Assembly (NCBI GenBank): GCA_016930855.1
Contig: JAFGFX010000108.1
Span: 1-43,878 of the forward strand
DNA: 43,878 nucleotides
Source: Sedimentisphaerales bacterium
Lineage (GTDB): Bacteria > Planctomycetota > Phycisphaerae > Sedimentisphaerales > SM23-30
Reading direction: 5' to 3'
Shown: one piece after another, positions 17,801 through 25,806 of the stretch
How the letters are laid out: each line of letters begins with the position of its first letter
How positions within the stretch are numbered: the stretch's first letter is position 1
Notes under the pieces: generated by a model
What the model was told of the DNA's origin: nothing
The model's database searches: none
Seen by the model: the letters and a program-made list of their open reading frames with translations, nothing else
Position numbers and translations under genes: made by a program

Positions 17801-19927
17801 GATGGCATTGGGATCCGGCTCATCCAGCATAAGCTGCATCTGGACAAAGTACCGGTTCTGCCCGTCGGCCTGGACGGCCCGGGCGATGATCTGCCGGGCC
17901 GGTTCCAGGACGGCCTTGTTGGCGCGGCCCTCTTCAAGATAATACTGCACCAGCGACCGAACCAGCGGTTCGGCGGCCGGCTGTTCCCGGACGATCGCCT
18001 CCAGGGCCTTGACGCGCTGCTGGACCTCGGGCAGGGCCTGGGCCCGCAAGAGGCGCAGGGACTCGTCCGGGGCCTCCAGCGTCTGGAGGATCTCCTGGGC
18101 CTCCGCGCGGCGATCCAGATTGATCAGCAACTCGGCCCGGACCTGCTGGACCCGGGACCGGTAGCGATACGCGTTGCCCATCTGCTCCTCGAAGCGTTCG
18201 ATCCACCCCAGGATCTGCCGCTGGAGCAACCGGCTGGAGACGCGGGCGGCCGCCTGGAGGAAATCGACGAAGTCCTTTTCCCGGCCTTCCACCGGCTGGA
18301 GGGCCACCTCGCCGTAGTGCAGGCCGTAGCTGTAATGTTCCGTCTCCCGCAGGACGCGGAACAGCTTCATCCGCAAATCCCGATCGATGTGGTTTTCCGC
18401 CGAGAGGGCCTCATCGGCGCGATACAAACGCCGGATCGCCTCCTCGGTGCGGCCCCGGGCCCAGGCGATCTGGCCGGCGGCGATCTGGCTGTAGGGATTC
18501 TGATCGCCGATGGTCTCGCTCAACCGGCCGGACAAATGCTCCGCTTCCGTCAGATACGATTCTTTCTTCTGGTCGTCCGTCTCCCGCAGGGCCAGTTCGG
18601 TGCAGACCTGGATCAGGCGGCGCATGATGCTCAGACGGGTGTTCTGCCGTATCATGGATTCCGGCCCGCCCATTTGCAGGAAGGACCAGTCGTACAATCC
18701 CCGCCGCAGGATCGTATACGCGCTGTGCCAGTCCTCCATCCCGTCCTGGCCGTACTGGTTATCCGCCCGCAGCCAATAGAGATTGCCCACGTCGAGAAAC
18801 CAGGCCGTGTCGATCTCGGGGGTCGCCAGGGCCTGGTGAAAGCAGTCAATCAACTGCTGATAGACCTTCGGATCGTAGCCCTCCAGGCGCAGCAGGCGGG
18901 CCTTGAGGGCGTAGAACTGCCCGCGCTGGGGGAACATCGCGATGCATCGATCCAATTCCCGCAGGATCGGATCCAGAACCGTTCGGGCCTCCCGGCGCTT
19001 CTGGCTACGGATCGTCGGATCGACGATGGCGGCGGCGGCGGTGTAGGCCTGCTGCACCCGGCCCAGCAGGACCAGCTCAAAGAGATTCTCGTAGGCCTGG
19101 GGGTCCTGCGGATTGGCTTCGATGGCCTGCCGCAGGACGGTCTCCGCCTGGGCGGCGGCGGCGGTCAGGGCCTCGGGGGTGTTCTTGTCGCCGGCCGGCA
19201 GAAAGGCCCGATAGGCCCGCAGATAACAGCCCGCCACGCTGTTCGGGTCGAGTTGGAGGGCCTTGTCGACCAATGCGTCGGCCTCGGCGAGCTGCTCCTT
19301 CTCGTTGGGGCTGGAGCCGGCGTCCACCAGCTTCATGAGGGCATGGGCATCGAGTTCGTAGCCGTAGGGATCGTCCGGGGCCAGCTGGATCAGCTGCTCG
19401 GCGCGGCTGCGGACCTGGGCCCACACGGTCGGCCATTGCGAACGGGGGCTGTTCTTGGCCAGCTCGTAATCGTACTGGGCCAGATGGCGGCGGGCGTACA
19501 GGTTCGGGGACTGCTGCTTGACCATGGCCTCCCAGTACTGCTTGGCGCCTTCAAACAACTGGGCCTCGATATAGAGCTCGGCCAGCTCCTGTATCGCCTG
19601 CATGCGGAGGGCAAAGTCCCCCCGGGAATAGTTCACGGCGGAGGTCAGGGCGTCGCGGGCCTCCATCCATTTCTTCAGGGATCCCTGGTCGCGCGATTCC
19701 ATCAAGGTCTTGTACGCCGCTTCCGGATCGGTCAGGGCGGCGGCCTGGTCCCGCTCCTCGGCCGCCAGGCGGCGGCCCTCCTCGACCAGCCGGTGCGCCT
19801 CATCCATGAAGGGCTTGGGATCCTTGAAGCGGTACTTCAGAAACAAGATGGTGCCGATGACGACGATCGCCATTGCCACCAGGGACAGCGTGGCGAGCAT
19901 CTTTTTATTCAAGCGCTTTTGAGCCAT
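14888..19927 (-). CDS. Giant membrane-anchored TPR protein of the exosortase operon
   Basis: The protein has about 1,679 residues with one N-terminal membrane segment (LATLSLVAMAIVVIGTILFL) after a basic MAQKRLNKK start, so the rest probably faces the periplasm. The remainder is helical TPR-type repeats throughout; typical units include QALDSYQRLLERQPENVSIL and AEQILLQLRRQLPATSDM. PEP-CTERM/exosortase loci often contain a large TPR protein (PrsT-like, roughly 900 residues), and this one is nearly twice that length. TPR arrays usually scaffold protein assembly, and here an export/exosortase complex is a plausible client. An ATG six codons earlier (19945) is possible, but GGGAG precedes 19927 and gives a cleaner signal anchor. 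It sits between the EpsI-like and BY-kinase genes. Confidence 0.85.
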   Translation of the reverse strand: MAQKRLNKKMLATLSLVAMAIVVIGTILFLKYRFKDPKPFMDEAHRLVEEGRRLAAEERDQAAALTDPEAAYKTLMESRDQGSLKKWMEARDALTSAVNYSRGDFALRMQAIQELAELYIEAQLFEGAKQYWEAMVKQQSPNLYARRHLAQYDYELAKNSPRSQWPTVWAQVRSRAEQLIQLAPDDPYGYELDAHALMKLVDAGSSPNEKEQLAEADALVDKALQLDPNSVAGCYLRAYRAFLPAGDKNTPEALTAAAAQAETVLRQAIEANPQDPQAYENLFELVLLGRVQQAYTAAAAIVDPTIRSQKRREARTVLDPILRELDRCIAMFPQRGQFYALKARLLRLEGYDPKVYQQLIDCFHQALATPEIDTAWFLDVGNLYWLRADNQYGQDGMEDWHSAYTILRRGLYDWSFLQMGGPESMIRQNTRLSIMRRLIQVCTELALRETDDQKKESYLTEAEHLSGRLSETIGDQNPYSQIAAGQIAWARGRTEEAIRRLYRADEALSAENHIDRDLRMKLFRVLRETEHYSYGLHYGEVALQPVEGREKDFVDFLQAAARVSSRLLQRQILGWIERFEEQMGNAYRYRSRVQQVRAELLINLDRRAEAQEILQTLEAPDESLRLLRAQALPEVQQRVKALEAIVREQPAAEPLVRSLVQYYLEEGRANKAVLEPARQIIARAVQADGQNRYFVQMQLMLDEPDPNAIPPDRMNQIVEESIRRTSPPQRRDLEMAQHYFRLADWSVVQGDAETAQRYWQKASQLFEAAQRQDPQGAESVRGLFDIALRLKDYARADALLAQLKSLDPTNALLCQGLLHAEHQQWIESADSLVQFLRQRPVSVTGHLSLAHVYQAQNRTEEALAQARTAYQQDLNHGGAMRMLLALQHQRNQETARKSGWESLSHGQIYEQIQLTNRILLLQPDDVEALSMQVVYYPLWIGLWKAQLEEPAGGLSPEDREKIVQQMQQAQQIAENACHRLIALYPSRPQNWQALANIIYQYAEMTSDSAQRQESLRRAESVFRQALQANPQSTELAVSYARFLETTGREQNAEQMLQNMVAESSGDAQIQARLRLAQMYQEDPELYPQALEQYQAILQQDEFHRAASLFLAGLLVKQRQLDEALAVLQKLRGHQDDPDLISQELVYLLEAGRVEDAEKLLAELKSKFPSYEHIPLIAGNIELFKAQYVAAAAYADQVLQNHPDHPRALLLKAKALFYDRKYSPAEQILLQLRRQLPATSDMGRAELSQVYWEQGRRAEAIQELEMAWRDNPQSELIRSQLMDRLDQDGRLDRLEALYDQALERSPDSIRLHVEAARVARRRGDEQRKLNRPRLATQYLEKAVALWQKAAAMSSYPPDRVNPLRLGWMAAEVRLGRHFLQLRQTAPAREHLQKALALAQEDLKLHADFPGLTLVMAEASFALGERSQAIDMYERTLLRVQDQVRTSELVLLQITGIGAVDEMIAWAEKKLKEQPDSVIFRRALARLQQLNRNYAEQIRNLESARKLTQDDDLLFLIDQMLAEAYLQNNLPDQALDSYQRLLERQPENVSILNNLAYLLMDRPDRQADAAALAEKAFQLAPGEPDIMDTYAVTLLRGNTPESFRKADLILRRAIQQKQRQGNPVPVGMYYHLGQALQGQQRGDDAREQFRLALNLLESGQASVEEETLKPKLLQALEELKP

Positions 19928-20066
19928 GTGCTTGGCATCTCCCATCTTGACTCAGGATATCGTCCGATAACGACGCTCTCTCCGAGCGGTACAAGGTTTC
20001 TCTCACTCCGGGCGAAACCGGCCGGGATCTTCCGGCCGGCCGCACCCGCGGCGCGCCGCCGGCCGG

Positions 20067-20861
20067 TCAGGAGCCCCGGGTGGCCTTTGCCCAATCCGGC
20101 CAGTGCTGCGTTTTGAGCACGGGAATGACCCGGCGGCACAACTTCTCCAAGGCCCGCAGGGTTTCGGCCGCCGACATCTCGTGTCCCCGTTCGAAGGTGA
20201 CCTCGACCTTGCTGAAATACGCATAGCGATGCCGCCAGTTGTTCTGCTTGATGCGGACCTCGGTCCGGGTGCAGGCGTAATCGCCGTTCACCGAGAAAAA
20301 GTAGCTCACGATGCGGTTCGACTTGGCCAGCATCGTTCCCGGCAGCTTGATGGTGAGCATCCGGATGGGGATCGAGATCAATCGCCCGTCCGGGTTGTCC
20401 TGGGGAACCTGGATCGAATACTGCTGCTTGTGCTCGACGATCCCGCCGCTGCCCACGTAGCACCAGTCCGGCACGTGCGGCACCTTGTCGGGATTGCCCG
20501 TGTAATAGGACACAAACAGGGTGGCGAACCGGGCGGGGTGATCCTCGGGGACCTCCGGATCCTCCAGGTGCCACCAGATGTACTCGTCGGTGCCCAGGGA
20601 CGCCGCGATCTCCGGATTGTCGATCTTCTCGCGGCCCACCACCCGATAGGGTACGATCTGCCGCACGTCCAGAGCGTCCAGCGGCCTCTGCAGCGGCAGC
20701 GGCAATTTGCGAAAATGCCACTGCAGCTTTTGGGCTCCCACGCGCAGCGTCCCGGCCCCGACCGCCAGGATCAGCGTGCAGATCACAAACGCCGGCTCGC
20801 GGCACAGTCTCGCCAAAGGATGCAGCACGTAGTGTTTCATGACGGTATTCTTACGACGCAT
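20067..20861 (-). CDS. Exosortase-associated EpsI-like protein (DUF3485)
   Basis: The 264-residue protein has one N-terminal membrane segment (about 25-42) and a periplasmic domain. The DKVPHVPDWCYVGSGG segment corresponds to the H-x-P-x-x-C-Y-x-G-x-G motif of the EpsI/DUF3485 family, which is found next to or fused to exosortases. Its biochemical role is unknown in the literature as I know it; a partner role in protein sorting or exopolysaccharide export is assumed from context. The gene overlaps the exosortase end by 11 bp, so the two are translationally linked. A later ATG (MKHYVLHPLARL, 20840) could be the real start. Confidence 0.8.
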   Translation of the reverse strand: MRRKNTVMKHYVLHPLARLCREPAFVICTLILAVGAGTLRVGAQKLQWHFRKLPLPLQRPLDALDVRQIVPYRVVGREKIDNPEIAASLGTDEYIWWHLEDPEVPEDHPARFATLFVSYYTGNPDKVPHVPDWCYVGSGGIVEHKQQYSIQVPQDNPDGRLISIPIRMLTIKLPGTMLAKSNRIVSYFFSVNGDYACTRTEVRIKQNNWRHRYAYFSKVEVTFERGHEMSAAETLRALEKLCRRVIPVLKTQHWPDWAKATRGS

Positions 20862-21840
20862 GGTTCTTGGCGCCGGGGACCAGGATGCCGGCGGCCTCCC
20901 GGTCCTCTTCGGTGAACAAACGGTTCATGATCCAGGCCAGCAGGCCGTACAGGCCGAAGGCCACGCCCAGCATGGCCAGGCCCAGCAGCATGTGCGGGGT
21001 GCCGCTGCTGATCTCCCGGCCCAGATAGATATGGAACACGCCGGTCAAAAAGACCCGCAGCATGTTGCAGAACACGGCGATGGGCACGGTGCTGGCCAGC
21101 AGAACCAGACGATGGCTCCAGTGCCGCTGTTCGAGATACGCCATGGCCACGCCCAGGGCCACGAAGGTCCGCAGCAGCCGCATGCCGCTGCAGGCCTCGG
21201 CCACGTCCAGGCTGAAACTCTCGCTGGCGCCCCGGACCAGATGGGTCCCGTGGATCACCACGCCCTCGGTGGCGACCTGGACGCCCGGCAGGCCGTTCAG
21301 GATCACGGCGGCGACCACGGCCGCCATCTTCCGCAGCGGCATGGCGATCTCCCAGTGCAGGCGGGTGGGCAGCGGCAGGGCGAACACCAGAAACACCACC
21401 GGCAGCCACAGGTGACGAATCAGCTGCCATCCCCCCAAAAACAACACCACGCCCAGCAGCACCCCGATCATGGCCAACTGCCGGGGATAACTAAAGCCGT
21501 GGAAAAACCAGTACACGTACCAGAGCAGGCTCAACACGATGACCGCCAGGCCCCAATAGCTGGGCAGGCTTTTCAGCCGGCGCAGGGCGTGGCGCTCCTG
21601 GTAGATAAAATAGAGACTGAAGGCCGGGATCAGCAGACCGTGCGATTCCTGGGGATCCCGCCAGCGTTCCAGCAGCGAGAGCAATTCCTCGCGAAACAGC
21701 AGGAAGAACAGCACGGCGGTGACGCCGATCTTCCAGGTGCGGTCGACGGCAGAATCCGCCGCCGGCAGCGTCTGCGCCGCGCCGCACGCCTGGTTGGCCG
21801 GGCAGAGGGAATCCTTTGCTGATATCGGTTTATTCGTCAT
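20851..21840 (-). CDS. Exosortase (EpsH/Xrt family)
   Basis: The 329-residue polytopic membrane cysteine transpeptidase-like enzyme would cleave C-terminal sorting tags (PEP-CTERM-like) from secreted proteins. All three proposed catalytic residues are present: Cys217 in EACSGMRLL, Arg262 in CNMLRVFLTG and His283 in GTPHMLLG. About eight hydrophobic helices surround them, and the early QESHGLLIPAFSLYFI segment is also typical (HG.L.P). The DUF3485 partner is a separate gene rather than a fusion. No protein with a recognisable C-terminal tag (short motif, helix, basic end) is encoded in this window, so substrates must lie elsewhere. It is second in the minus-strand operon after the export lipoprotein. 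Confidence 0.92.
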   Translation of the reverse strand: MTNKPISAKDSLCPANQACGAAQTLPAADSAVDRTWKIGVTAVLFFLLFREELLSLLERWRDPQESHGLLIPAFSLYFIYQERHALRRLKSLPSYWGLAVIVLSLLWYVYWFFHGFSYPRQLAMIGVLLGVVLFLGGWQLIRHLWLPVVFLVFALPLPTRLHWEIAMPLRKMAAVVAAVILNGLPGVQVATEGVVIHGTHLVRGASESFSLDVAEACSGMRLLRTFVALGVAMAYLEQRHWSHRLVLLASTVPIAVFCNMLRVFLTGVFHIYLGREISSGTPHMLLGLAMLGVAFGLYGLLAWIMNRLFTEEDREAAGILVPGAKNHAS

Positions 21841-21854
21841 GACACACGGTTATC

Positions 21855-22090
21855 GGCCGCCGGGGTGCCTGGCCGTCGTCCGCCCCCGGCAAATCGCCGG
21901 TCGACAATGGCCTGCCCGGGCCGCTGGGAATCACCTTTGGGGATACATTCGCCCCTTCGTAAACCGGCCCATCCCGGCCGGTCGGAATCACTTCTTAAAA
22001 TACACATGAGCCGTTTGTGAATCGGCCGGTTTCGGCCGCCGGGAATCAGCCTTCTAGACGCACGGGTCCCGTCTGTATAGTACGTTTCGC
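21855..22090. repeat. Degenerate 57-58-bp tandem repeats with GC hairpins
   Basis: Between the export gene and exosortase, units begin at 21919, 21976 and 22034 with GGCCG...GGAATCA. Each contains a middle part related to ATACACNNG and ends near a GGCCGG inverted repeat, for example ACCGGCC-CATCCC-GGCCGGT at 21963-21982. A weaker unit begins at 21855. This fills the only gap above 300 bp inside the operon, and no reading frame in it is convincing. Confidence 0.6.
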
Positions 22091-22164
22091 CCCGCCGGCC
22101 AGTTCGCGGCAAATCCTCCCGAATCCCCGCCGCGCCGCCGCCCGCGATCAAGCGGCGCGGGCAC

Positions 22165-23847
22165 TCAATGGCCAAAATCCACATCCGCAAAATTTCGATC
22201 GTACACGAATCCGAACCCGTAGGTGCTTCGGAAACTCTGCCGCAGCACGGCGAGCCAGCGCGCCACCGGGTGGGAGCCGACGTTGATGATATCATTGGGC
22301 TTGACGAACAGGTCGGGCGCGGTGCCGGCAAACAACTTGTCCAGATTGACCAAATAGGTCACTTCCTTGTTCTCGCCGATCCGGCGGATGATCTCACAAC
22401 GGCTCGGCCAGGCCAGCGCGCTGAGCGGGCCGGCCGTGGCGATGGCCTGTTTGAGGGTCAGCCGCTGGCCGACCAGGCTGTAGGCACCCGGCCGCGAGAC
22501 CTGGCCCATCACCGAGTAAATCCCCGTGGAGTTGTAGGGGACCTGGATGTCGTCGCCGGGCAGGATCACGACGTTTTGGGAGAAATCGCCCCCCCGCAGT
22601 CGTCTCAAATCCACCCGAATGACCTCCTGCTGCCAGAAGGCCGCCATCCGGTCATCCTCCCAGCCGACATATCCTCCGGGCGGCTGGGGGGGTCCGGCCG
22701 GCAGGGCGAAGGCGGATGAATCCATCTCCGGCAGCAGGCTCGACGCCTGGCCCTCGGCCGTCAGGCCCGCCGCCTCGACCGGTTCGACCCCTTCCGGGGG
22801 TACCAGCGTATAGTGATCGCCCTGGCGCACGACGCGCCAATCCCCCAGGGACGCCCCCTCCCCGGCCGGCGGATCGACGGCGGCGGCGGCAAGGCTCGAT
22901 CGGGCAGCCTGCTGGAGAAACCGGCTGGCCGAGGCCGGCGAGACGACATGGAACGTTGCCGGCAGGGAACCGCCGCCCAAGACGGACGCTGGAGAGGGCA
23001 ACACCGTCATGGGGGTGATGCTCTCGATCAATTCCTCCTGTTCTGTACGAGGCGGCTGGGTAGGCGGCGTGGGCGGCGTGGGTTCCTCGGCGGGCGGCGC
23101 CGGGACCGGTTCGATAATCTGCGGCGTCACCGGCGTCACCGCGGCCGGCGGGCCGGCGGGAGGAACCTTGCGGGCCGGCTCGGCTGTCGGCCGTCTCCAG
23201 ATCTGCTCGGCGGGCGTCGGTTGATCGGCCGCGGCGGCGGCCGATGGCGTCCGGATGATATAGGCATAGTCGGCATTGATCTGCGGGATTCCCCCGGCGC
23301 TGGCCAGGGCGTTCGAGATCCGATAATCGTTTTCGTTCAACATATAGGGCCCCGGCGCCGAAATCGCTCCGGAGACCGTATAGACCTTTTTGCGGGGGCC
23401 GCTGACCAGGACCGTGACGGTGGGATCCTTGAGCAGGCGGGGGCTCAAAAGCTGCTTGATGGTCTCGGTCAGCTCCAGTTCGGTCTTGCCGTTGGCCCGG
23501 AAGGTGCCGATCTCCGGGATGGTGATCCGCCCGGTCTCGCTCACCTGGCGGCGGCCGACCCATTCCTGGCCCGGCCCGAACAATTCATACACCGAGATGT
23601 CCAGGACGTCCCCCGGTCCGATCACGTACTCGGTCTCGTCGGGCATCAGATCGCGCGGCTGGGGTTCCCGGGCGATGGCGAACGGAGAAGACTCCTCATC
23701 CACCACACCGAGCTCGTCCAGAATGATATTCGTGATCGGCACGGCCCGAAACCGGCCGATCGTGTCCGGTCCGTCGCAGCCGGCCCACGTCATACCGAGC
23801 AACATCACCGCCCAGATCCATCGGATCGCATGTTTTGCCTGGAACAT
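22165..23847 (-). CDS. Polysaccharide export SLBB lipoprotein (Wza-like)
   Basis: The 560-residue protein starts at the ATG at 23847, giving MFQAKHAIRWIWAVMLLGMTWAGC, a signal peptide ending in a lipobox-like Cys (Cys24, though -3 is Trp). The open frame extends upstream to 24171 without such sense. The Poly_export domain (YVIGPGDVLDISVYELFG and on) is followed by an SLBB segment (YTVSGAISAPGPYML). After a long Pro/Ala-rich linker with no obvious fold (about 220-400), a second SLBB repeat follows (YSVMGQVSRPGAYSLVGQRL). Such proteins form the outer-membrane or periplasmic export channel for exopolysaccharide. The linker makes it longer than the usual 180-400 residues. It is the first gene of the operon. 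Confidence 0.9.
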   Translation of the reverse strand: MFQAKHAIRWIWAVMLLGMTWAGCDGPDTIGRFRAVPITNIILDELGVVDEESSPFAIAREPQPRDLMPDETEYVIGPGDVLDISVYELFGPGQEWVGRRQVSETGRITIPEIGTFRANGKTELELTETIKQLLSPRLLKDPTVTVLVSGPRKKVYTVSGAISAPGPYMLNENDYRISNALASAGGIPQINADYAYIIRTPSAAAAADQPTPAEQIWRRPTAEPARKVPPAGPPAAVTPVTPQIIEPVPAPPAEEPTPPTPPTQPPRTEQEELIESITPMTVLPSPASVLGGGSLPATFHVVSPASASRFLQQAARSSLAAAAVDPPAGEGASLGDWRVVRQGDHYTLVPPEGVEPVEAAGLTAEGQASSLLPEMDSSAFALPAGPPQPPGGYVGWEDDRMAAFWQQEVIRVDLRRLRGGDFSQNVVILPGDDIQVPYNSTGIYSVMGQVSRPGAYSLVGQRLTLKQAIATAGPLSALAWPSRCEIIRRIGENKEVTYLVNLDKLFAGTAPDLFVKPNDIINVGSHPVARWLAVLRQSFRSTYGFGFVYDRNFADVDFGH

Positions 23848-24187
23848 CGAGCTATCCCTTTCTAAGGGGGACGGATTCAAACGGCATACCGATTGCCGCC
23901 CTCTACCTGGATATCCAAGAAACCTCCCCGCGGATCGATCCCCACGGAGACGACACCCTGCAGAAACAATCCCTCCACGGGAACGGAAGATACAGGATTT
24001 CTCTCTCTTTTCGACTCTCAGTCGGCCTGAATTCCTTGCGGACTCCGCGGTGCGCCTCGATCCTCTTTTTTTGGGGATGATTCCCTTCGGACCGAAAACG
24101 CACCGGGCTGACAACCCCGCCCGCCGACGCGCCAAGCGGCCTGGCGGCGTCGCGCGAAACGGTGCTGTCATACGGCCTTAATTCACT

Positions 24188-24215
24188 ATTTTACAAGCAC
24201 CTATTCAAAGTGCAA
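24188..24215 (-). promoter_or_regulatory. Candidate promoter of the polysaccharide/exosortase operon
   Basis: On the minus strand TTGCAC (24210-24215) and TAAAAT (24188-24193) are separated by 16 bp in an AT-rich patch. The implied leader to the export gene start is about 330 nt. The -10 matches 5/6; the -35 is weak. Confidence 0.35.
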
Positions 24216-24266
24216 TCATCCATTTTTTCCCGGATTGCCCCGTTTCGATCCTTGGGGGCTTCTGCC

Positions 24267-24293
24267 GGCCGATCCGGTTTCGGCCCGTTTTTT
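24267..24293 (+). terminator. Terminator-like hairpin with T-tract, no gene in front
   Basis: A GGCCGA stem (24267-24272) pairs with TCGGCC (24280-24285) around a 7-nt loop, followed by CG and six T (24288-24293). No plus-strand gene lies upstream within the region, so it could end a small transcript or act in the acyltransferase leader; both are conjecture. Confidence 0.4.
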
Positions 24294-24807
24294 CACACGG
24301 ACCCGGCTTGGCCCGCGGCCCTTTTCGGCCTCGATACCGGCCGCCGGCCCCCGACAACAAACCGGCCCGGCTTGCCAACCGGCCGGCCATACTGTCCCTT
24401 GCGGGACTCGTCCATCCGGCCGGAATCCAAACGGGATTTTCAGGCAAAAAAACTGTCCTGATTTATCATCCTATATCGGAAAGCACCCTTTTGGGCTTTA
24501 CGATTTATCCAGCTCTAAATTCCACAATTGCCGAAACTTAGCGAATATTCCCGCCGGCATCGAACCCGGTTTTTGCCCGGAAAACGCCCCGGCAAATCCA
24601 CCCAAAGCGGATAGTAATACTGATAAGCTGTCTGGGGCACCGGCTCGGCCCGGGCCGGCGGTATTCCGGCCGGCGGATTGCCGCTGGGGTACCCGGGAAC
24701 AATTTTGGGAAATTGACTTCACAAATCGGCCCATCGAGGACGATACAAATTCTGGTTATTTATCGGGCGTTGGGGCCCACTCATTGATCATTAGTACGGG
24801 AACGGCG

Positions 24808-25560
24808 ATGAAAATCATCATTGTGGGCGCAGGCGGTCATGGTCGGGTGGTCCTGGACATCCTTAAAAGGAACCACCAGTTCGAGGTCAAGGGATTTCTC
24901 GATTCGGACCCGGCCCTGCACCGGAACCGCATTGACGGCGTCGAGGTCCTGGGCGATCTGAGCCTGATCCCCCGCTTCGGCGCCCTGGGCATCAGCGGGG
25001 CCGTCATCGCCATCGGGGACAACCGCATCCGCCAGATGTACGCCGAAACCCTCGAGAGGGCCGGGATCGGGCTGGTCAGCGCCATCCACCCCTGGGCCAG
25101 TATCGCCGATACGGCCCGCATCGGGAAAAACGTCGTAATCTGTGCCGGTGTAAATGTTTGCGCTCACACCTGCATCGAGGATTCCGTCATACTCAACACC
25201 GGCTGCATCATCGATCACGAGAGCCACATCGGCCCGGCGGCGCACATCTGTCCGGGCGTGCGGATGGCCGGTCACGTCTCGATCAATCCGGCGGCCTTTG
25301 TCGGTATCGGCGCCACGGTGATCCAGAACGTCACCATCGGCGAGGCCGCCGTCGTCGGGGCCGGCGCCGTGGTGATCAAGGACGTACCCGCCTACACCAC
25401 CGTCGTGGGGGTGCCGGCCCATATCGTCAAGCAGAGTCATATCCCCGTCAGCCTGACCGAGCGAAACGGCGAATTGGACCTGGGGCCCTGTAGGCCGCTG
25501 ATCACCCGTCCCCGGCGCCGCCGGCCCGTGCCCATCCAGGAAGCGGTCCTGCAGCCGTAA
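24808..25560 (+). CDS. PglD/NeuD-like sugar O/N-acyltransferase
   Basis: The 250-residue acetyltransferase starts at the ATG at 24808, because the family begins exactly with MKIIIVGAGGHGRVVLDIL. An upstream extension of the open frame to 24235 has no family sense. The N-terminal nucleotide-sugar-binding domain is followed by a left-handed beta-helix of hexapeptide repeats (HPWASIADTARIGKNVVICAG). His137 in IIDHESHIG corresponds to the catalytic His of PglD. The C-terminal 35 residues are an Arg/Pro-rich extension. Such enzymes acetylate amino-sugars, for instance in bacillosamine or sialic-acid pathways. It is probably monocistronic and divergent from the polysaccharide operon. Confidence 0.88.
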   Translation: MKIIIVGAGGHGRVVLDILKRNHQFEVKGFLDSDPALHRNRIDGVEVLGDLSLIPRFGALGISGAVIAIGDNRIRQMYAETLERAGIGLVSAIHPWASIADTARIGKNVVICAGVNVCAHTCIEDSVILNTGCIIDHESHIGPAAHICPGVRMAGHVSINPAAFVGIGATVIQNVTIGEAAVVGAGAVVIKDVPAYTTVVGVPAHIVKQSHIPVSLTERNGELDLGPCRPLITRPRRRRPVPIQEAVLQP

Positions 25561-25597
25561 ATAAAATACGGCCCGTCTTGGCTAACCCGTCCGGAAT

Positions 25598-25656
25598 CCA
25601 CTGGTCTTATAGGCATTGCCTGATTTTCGCGCGGGCACCGCAAATAGGATCAGTGG
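25598..25656. repeat. Inverted repeat CCACTG...CAGTGG
   Basis: Six-base arms at 25598-25603 and 25651-25656 flank about 47 bp containing a small AGGCA-TGCCT palindrome. The repeat lies just after the acyltransferase stop and before the kinase-like gene promoter. It could form a stem in RNA; no T-tract follows. Confidence 0.25.
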
Positions 25657-25711
25657 TGCAGTAATGGCTCACGGCGGATCAGGCCTCTGCCGGCCCGAAA
25701 TGGTGTATGGT

Positions 25712-25740
25712 TTGCATCGCAACGAATGATCAGGTATACG
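25712..25740 (+). promoter_or_regulatory. Possible promoter of kinase-like lipoprotein gene
   Basis: TTGCAT (25712-25717) and TATACG (25735-25740) have a 17-bp spacer, about 65 bp before the start codon at 25807. Both hexamers are only partial matches. Confidence 0.3.
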
Positions 25741-25806
25741 GGGCTGGGATGAAGAAGAGACGATGCCGCAACCGGCATCTGGGAAGCAACGACAACGGGT
25801 GGCCAT

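Larger units (their letters stand above)
23848..24807. other. Divergent intergenic region (960 bp)
   Basis: The region separates the exosortase/polysaccharide operon (minus) from the acyltransferase (plus). It contains a candidate minus-strand promoter, a plus-strand terminator-like hairpin and several CCGGCC-rich inverted repeats. Frames within it have no domain or ribosome-binding support. Its length suggests regulation, but no operator was recognised. Confidence 0.5.

Noticed and set aside
17462-20116. Long antisense open frame opposite the TPR gene (others at 12713-14761 and 28779-30614)
   Set aside because: These are shadows of GC-rich codon use; their translations lack domains and the opposite frames carry clear families.
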